Below are positions 59,808 to 64,000 of a DNA stretch of 64,000 bases, piece after piece. The DNA lies in NCBI GenBank assembly GCA_041390145.1, contig JAWKQM010000010.1, forward strand, positions 85,844 to 149,843. The letters run 5' to 3'. The number at the start of each line of letters is the position of its first letter. Within the stretch, counting starts at the first letter, position 1. The notes beneath the pieces were generated by a model. That model worked only from the letters and a program-made list of their open reading frames with translations. It had not been told where the DNA came from and made no database searches. A program made the position numbers and the translations under genes. The stretch comes from Gemmatimonadales bacterium (GTDB taxonomy: Bacteria; Gemmatimonadota; Gemmatimonadetes; Gemmatimonadales; GWC2-71-9).

Positions 59808-62645
59808 TTACCGCTTTGCCTCCAGCCAGTTCTTCCCCACCCCGACATCCACCACCAGCGGCACCGAGAGGGTCGCGGCCCCTTCCATCAGGCGCTTGAC
59901 CAGCGGCCGCACGCGGTCGACCTCCTCCTCCGGCGCCTCGAACACCAGTTCGTCATGCACCTGCAGGAGCATCCTCGTGCGGTACTGGCCCTCGCGGAGC
60001 GCGTCGTGAATCCGGCGCATGGCCACCTTGATCAGGTCGGCGGCCGAGCCCTGGAGCGGGGTGTTCTGCGCGGTGCGTTCGGCGAACGCCCGCACGTTGA
60101 AGTTCTTGTCACGAATGTCGGTGATGTAGCGCCGGCGGCCGAGGAGGGTCTCCACGTATCCCTGTTCGCGGGCGATCTCCACCTGTCGGTCGAGGAAGGT
60201 CCGGACCCCGGCAAAGCGTTCGAAGTATTGCGCGATGAACTCCTTCGCCTCCTCCTGCGAAATCCCCAGCTGCTTCGAAAGCGCAAACGGCCCCTGTCCG
60301 TAGATAGTGCCGAAATTGATCGTCTTGGCCCGGGCCCGCATCTCGGAGGTGACCTCGGCGAGGGGGACGCCGAAGATGATGGCCGCCGTCTGCCGGTGGA
60401 TGTCCTCGCCCTGGCGGAACGCGGCGGTGAACGCGGGGTCGCCGGAGAGGTGCGCCATCAGCCGGAGCTCGATCTGGGAGTAGTCCGCCGCGACGAAGAG
60501 GCACCCGGGCGCGGGGATGAACCCCGCGCGGATCTCTTCGCCGCGCGGGGTGCGCACCGGGATGTTCTGGAGGTTCGGGTCCGAGGAGCTGAGGCGGCCC
60601 GTGGCCGCGCCCGTCTGGTTGAAGCTGGTGTGGATGCGCCCCGTGGTGGCGTTGACCCGGGCGGGCAGGACCTCGACGTAGGTGGAGCGCAGCTTCTGGA
60701 GCTCCCGGTACTCGAGAATCAGTCGCGGGATGTCGTGCCCCATCGCGGCGAGCTGTTCGAGGACGTCGGCATCGGTGGACGGGCCGGTGCGCGTCTTCTT
60801 CAGCACCGGCAGCTGCTGCTGCTCGAAGAGCACCTGCCCGAGTTGCTTCGGTGAATTGAGGTTGAAGGTGGTGCCCGCCGCCGCATGGATCTCGGTCTCG
60901 AGCCGCGCGAGTTCCACGGCCATCTCGCGGGAGAGCCGCTCGAAGAGGGCAAGGTCGATGGCGATCCCCGCCCATTCCATGTCCACCAGCACCTCGACCA
61001 GCGGCATCTCGAGCGTCTCGAGCAGCGGCTCGAGCGCCATCTCCTTCAACTGCGGCGCGAAGAAGTCGTGCAGAGCCAGCACGGTGGCGCTGTCGGCGCC
61101 GCAGTACGCCGCCGCGTCCGTCACCGGCACCTCCGCGAAGGGGATCTGCGCCGCCCCCTTGCCGGTGAGGTCGGTGTAGCTCCGCATCCCCCGCCCGAGG
61201 TGCTCGAGGCTCAGCGCGTCGATGCCGTGCGAGCGGCGACCCGGATCGAGGACGAAACTGGCCAGCATGGAGTCGTAGGCGACGCCGCCGAGCTCGACAC
61301 CCGCGCGGCGCAGTACCTGCCAGTCGTACTTGATGTTCTGGCCGGCCTTGGGGACGGAGGGGTCGCGCAGCAGCTCGGCGATCGGCGCGCAGGCGGAGTC
61401 GGTGATGGCGGGGAGGTTGCGCACCGGTTCCGGCGCCGCCAGCGCCCCGGCCCGAGGGCGGTGGCCAAACGGGAGGTACCAGACCTCCGTCGCGCTGGCG
61501 GCGAGTGACAGACCGATGAGCTCCGCGTCGTGGGGCTCGAGCGAGGTGGTCTCGGTGTCCAGCGCAAGGAGCGGGGCGGTTCGCAGGCGCCGGGCCAGGT
61601 CCGCCAACGACGCCGGGTCATCGACGACGGTGACCTGGAGGTCGCTGAAAGCGCCCTCGGCGGGGCCGCGGGGCGGCGGGGCGGTTTCTGTGCCCTCCAC
61701 TTCTGCCCCGCTGCCCCCCTGCCCAGCAGCCCCTCCCAATCCCAGTCTCCGCGCCAGCGCATAGAACTCGAGTTCCGCGAGGACGCGCGCGAGCGCCTCC
61801 CGGTCTGGTTCCTGGCGCGCCATGGTGGCCGGATCGAAGGTGGTCGGGACGTCCTTCTGGATCGTGACCAGTTCGCGCGAGAGCCGGGCAAGATCGGCGT
61901 GCTCCAGGAGTGCCTCGCGCGCCCGCTTGCCCGACACCTCGGCCGCGTGGGCCAGGATCGTCTCGAGGTCCCCGTATTCCTCCAAGAGCTTGCGTGCCCC
62001 CTTGTCGCCGATGCCCTTGACGCCGGGGACGTTGTCGGAGCTGTCGCCGACCATGGCCAAGTAGTCGGTGACCTGCGTCGGCGGCACGCCGAGGCGATCG
62101 GCGGCGTTGGATTCGTCGACGTAGATCTCCTCGACGGCGCCGGGGCCGCCGCGCCCCGGGTTGAGGAGCGCCACCCGCGGCCCGATCAACTGGTAGAAAT
62201 CCTTGTCGCCCGACACGATCACCACCTGGATGCCCTGCGCGGCGGCCTGCACCGCCAGCGTCCCGATGACGTCGTCCGCCTCGTACCCCTCGACCGCCAC
62301 GAGGGGCACATGCCAGGCGGCGAGCAGCTGGGTGATGCGCTCCACCGCGGTGTCGAAGTCGGCCTGCAGCTCCTCGTCGAGCTTCTCGCGGGTGGACTTG
62401 TACTCGGGGTACTTCTCGTTGCGGAAGGAATTGCCGGCGTCGTGGACCCAGACGACGTAGGAGGGATGATGGGTGTCGAGCAGGCGGGCCAGGAAGTTGG
62501 CCACGCCCCAGGCCGCGGAGGTGTTCTCCCCCTTGGCCGTGCGCAGCGGGCGGGAGATCATGGCGAAGAAGGCGCGATAGATCAGGGCGAAGCCGTCGAT
62601 CAGGAAGAGCCGCGGCGCCTCCCCCGTGTCACCGGGTGCGGTCAC
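59808..62645 (-). CDS. polA: DNA polymerase I
   Basis: 945 residues, all three activities intact. The 5' nuclease spans about 1-300. The 3'-5' exonuclease has D363, E365, D441, Y514, D518, so proofreading is probably active. Polymerase motifs A (DYSQIELR, D721), B (K774, F778, Y782) and C (HDE 897-899) are complete. F778, like F762 of E. coli, disfavours dideoxynucleotides. A linker of about 30 residues at 305-335 is Gly/Pro rich. It follows the GWxTD gene with a 4-nt overlap. Confidence 0.98.
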   Translation of the reverse strand: MTAPGDTGEAPRLFLIDGFALIYRAFFAMISRPLRTAKGENTSAAWGVANFLARLLDTHHPSYVVWVHDAGNSFRNEKYPEYKSTREKLDEELQADFDTAVERITQLLAAWHVPLVAVEGYEADDVIGTLAVQAAAQGIQVVIVSGDKDFYQLIGPRVALLNPGRGGPGAVEEIYVDESNAADRLGVPPTQVTDYLAMVGDSSDNVPGVKGIGDKGARKLLEEYGDLETILAHAAEVSGKRAREALLEHADLARLSRELVTIQKDVPTTFDPATMARQEPDREALARVLAELEFYALARRLGLGGAAGQGGSGAEVEGTETAPPPRGPAEGAFSDLQVTVVDDPASLADLARRLRTAPLLALDTETTSLEPHDAELIGLSLAASATEVWYLPFGHRPRAGALAAPEPVRNLPAITDSACAPIAELLRDPSVPKAGQNIKYDWQVLRRAGVELGGVAYDSMLASFVLDPGRRSHGIDALSLEHLGRGMRSYTDLTGKGAAQIPFAEVPVTDAAAYCGADSATVLALHDFFAPQLKEMALEPLLETLEMPLVEVLVDMEWAGIAIDLALFERLSREMAVELARLETEIHAAAGTTFNLNSPKQLGQVLFEQQQLPVLKKTRTGPSTDADVLEQLAAMGHDIPRLILEYRELQKLRSTYVEVLPARVNATTGRIHTSFNQTGAATGRLSSSDPNLQNIPVRTPRGEEIRAGFIPAPGCLFVAADYSQIELRLMAHLSGDPAFTAAFRQGEDIHRQTAAIIFGVPLAEVTSEMRARAKTINFGTIYGQGPFALSKQLGISQEEAKEFIAQYFERFAGVRTFLDRQVEIAREQGYVETLLGRRRYITDIRDKNFNVRAFAERTAQNTPLQGSAADLIKVAMRRIHDALREGQYRTRMLLQVHDELVFEAPEEEVDRVRPLVKRLMEGAATLSVPLVVDVGVGKNWLEAKR

Positions 62646-63985
62646 GACTCTCCCCGCCGCACGCGCGTGAGCACGCGCTCATAATCGGCGCGCGAATCGG
62701 ATGTCAGGCGAAAGCGGCTGACGTTGGCCGTATCCTCGAACACGACCTCGAGGCGCAGCTGGGTGTAGGTCCATCGAATCACCCGGCCCTGGACCGTCGA
62801 GCTGCCGTTGTAGATCTCCTCCGGATCGCCGAGCGTGATGAACACCATCCCCCGGTCGGTGCGCCAGCCGGGCACTTCCTCGTCGGTGAATCGCTGGTTG
62901 GCGATGGCCATCCGGCCGAAGTACTGCTCCAGCGCCTCGTTCTCCGGGGTGGCCGGGACGGGATCGGTGTTCTTGTAGAACTCCTGCCAGAGACGGGGCC
63001 GCTCCTCGGGCGACGCCTTCTTGAGCCGTTTGACCTCCTCATCGTGACCGAAGTACCGCAACAGATCCACCATCTCGGTGTAGTTGGTCAGAATCCACGC
63101 ACCGGAAAAAGAGACCAGGGCGCTGGTTTGCCGGACGGCGGAGTCCTTGCCGACCCGGATCCGCAGCTCACCAAGGGGCTGGTTGTCGGGGACGATTCGG
63201 ATTACCTGCGACTCGACTTCGCGCGCGCCGGTGAACCGGAGCGTGTCGCGCGTGATGACGCTGTCCATGTTGTCGATGATCTGGAAGGGCACGACGGTCG
63301 GCCCCGCGAAGTTGTAGCCCTCGACCAGGGCGAGCAGGGTGTCGCCACCATAGCTCACGGTGCCGCGGGGGCTCAACACGAGCGCGAGATCCTGGTCCCG
63401 GCTGCGCCGCCCGGTCACCTGGTAGGCGAGGATGGGCGCACTGAACGACGCGGCGCTGAAGTCCGGAGCCGTGAAGTTGGCCTCGGCCTGGGTCTGGCGA
63501 CCGGAAACGGGGTCGCGCACCGAGACGGTGATCCGATACTCTCCGCTCTTCAGGTGAAAGAGCTGCTGAAAGAGCACGCTCTCGTCGTTGCGAAGCGTCT
63601 CCGAAAAATCGGTGACACGGACCTCCTGGTCCCGTGCGAAGCGAATCGGCTGCGCGTCGGGCGAGTCGAGGTACATCTCGACCCGGTACTCGGCCAGGAA
63701 GTTCGAGCCCTCCTTGCGGAAGGACAGTGCGCGATTTTCGATCGAGAGCCCGAGGATCGCCTTCACCGAGTCGCCGGGTCCCGCAGCGACCGCCACCGAG
63801 CCCACGAACGGCAGGGGGGGACCTGCCGCCAGCCGCCCCATCGACCGGTAGACCGCGGGCATGTCGAAGAGACTGGTGAGCGTCTCCTCGGGCGATGGCG
63901 TGGCGCTGGTGCCCACGCGCTGCCAGGAGCTGCACGCCATCATCGGCAGAAGGAGGAGAAGCAGACTGTCGCGGAACCGGAGCAC
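62642..63985 (-). CDS. GWxTD domain lipoprotein
   Basis: 447 residues. Lipobox PMMACSS (Cys18). A central beta-rich part and the C-terminal GWxTD domain, with PGWRTDRGMVFITLGDPEEI. The family is frequent in Gemmatimonadota, Acidobacteria and related phyla; its role is unknown. Full length, starting 15 nt from the window edge, and coupled to polA. Confidence 0.92.
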   Translation of the reverse strand: MLRFRDSLLLLLLPMMACSSWQRVGTSATPSPEETLTSLFDMPAVYRSMGRLAAGPPLPFVGSVAVAAGPGDSVKAILGLSIENRALSFRKEGSNFLAEYRVEMYLDSPDAQPIRFARDQEVRVTDFSETLRNDESVLFQQLFHLKSGEYRITVSVRDPVSGRQTQAEANFTAPDFSAASFSAPILAYQVTGRRSRDQDLALVLSPRGTVSYGGDTLLALVEGYNFAGPTVVPFQIIDNMDSVITRDTLRFTGAREVESQVIRIVPDNQPLGELRIRVGKDSAVRQTSALVSFSGAWILTNYTEMVDLLRYFGHDEEVKRLKKASPEERPRLWQEFYKNTDPVPATPENEALEQYFGRMAIANQRFTDEEVPGWRTDRGMVFITLGDPEEIYNGSSTVQGRVIRWTYTQLRLEVVFEDTANVSRFRLTSDSRADYERVLTRVRRGES

Positions 63986-64000
63986 GAGGCCCCCTTCGAT

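Overview
The window is a high-GC bacterial chromosome segment, about two-thirds G+C by eye, carrying 61 supported protein genes on both strands. I saw no rRNA, tRNA, CRISPR array, transposase or phage gene. A GWxTD-domain lipoprotein, outer-membrane lipid-related genes, a fused ABC-permease/M1 peptidase and short TATATT-like promoters placed very close to start codons suggest a member of the Gemmatimonadota or a close relative. This is inference from gene content. Nothing in the window gives a direct taxonomic marker such as 16S rRNA.

Layout. 1-5.0 kb: a minus-strand operon of DUF481 outer-membrane protein, class V aminotransferase, LOG nucleotide hydrolase, a deoxyhypusine-synthase-like enzyme and an MFS transporter cut by the window edge. 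5.1-7.7 kb: a plus-strand set of a 101-residue protein, type II NADH dehydrogenase with an abnormal C-terminus, and epoxyqueuosine reductase QueG. 7.7-20.7 kb: an amino-acid permease, small STAS-like and membrane proteins, a secreted hydrolase, an ABC ATPase with a permease/M1-peptidase fusion, a glyoxalase-fold protein, a metzincin-like lipoprotein and a PlsC acyltransferase. 20.7-27.8 kb: a minus-strand run with DUF302, PEBP, GMC oxidoreductase, a membrane-anchored PI-PLC-like protein, arginase, DUF5661 and DinB.

27.9-38.4 kb: chromosome-segregation and envelope genes (mnmG, parA, parB, LytM peptidase, bactofilin) run without gaps into a BMP-type nucleoside ABC importer with a Nif3 gene inside it. 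Two parS sites lie between mnmG and parA. 38.7-41.4 kb: a NatAB-like ABC exporter and a small ferredoxin. 41.4-48.2 kb: an eight-gene Fe-S assembly operon, sufR-B-C-D-S-U, bacilliredoxin and a His-rich protein. 48.5-64 kb: peptide deformylase, a PlpD-like patatin/barrel protein, a 7Fe ferredoxin, a hotdog/alpha-beta-hydrolase fusion, RNase D, a DUF59 Fe-S factor, a matrixin, an MMPL transporter, DNA polymerase I and the GWxTD lipoprotein.

How it fits together. Most genes are housekeeping or envelope functions in tightly overlapping operons (ATGA or GTGA overlaps). The points most worth a second look are: a very AT-rich island inside queG; the scrambled C-terminus of the NADH dehydrogenase; a MITE-like repeat cluster upstream of mnmG; the parS region with its long inverted repeat; recurrent promoters lying 5-9 nt from start codons, suggesting leaderless mRNAs; and the joining of segregation, cytoskeleton and nucleoside-import genes in one operon.
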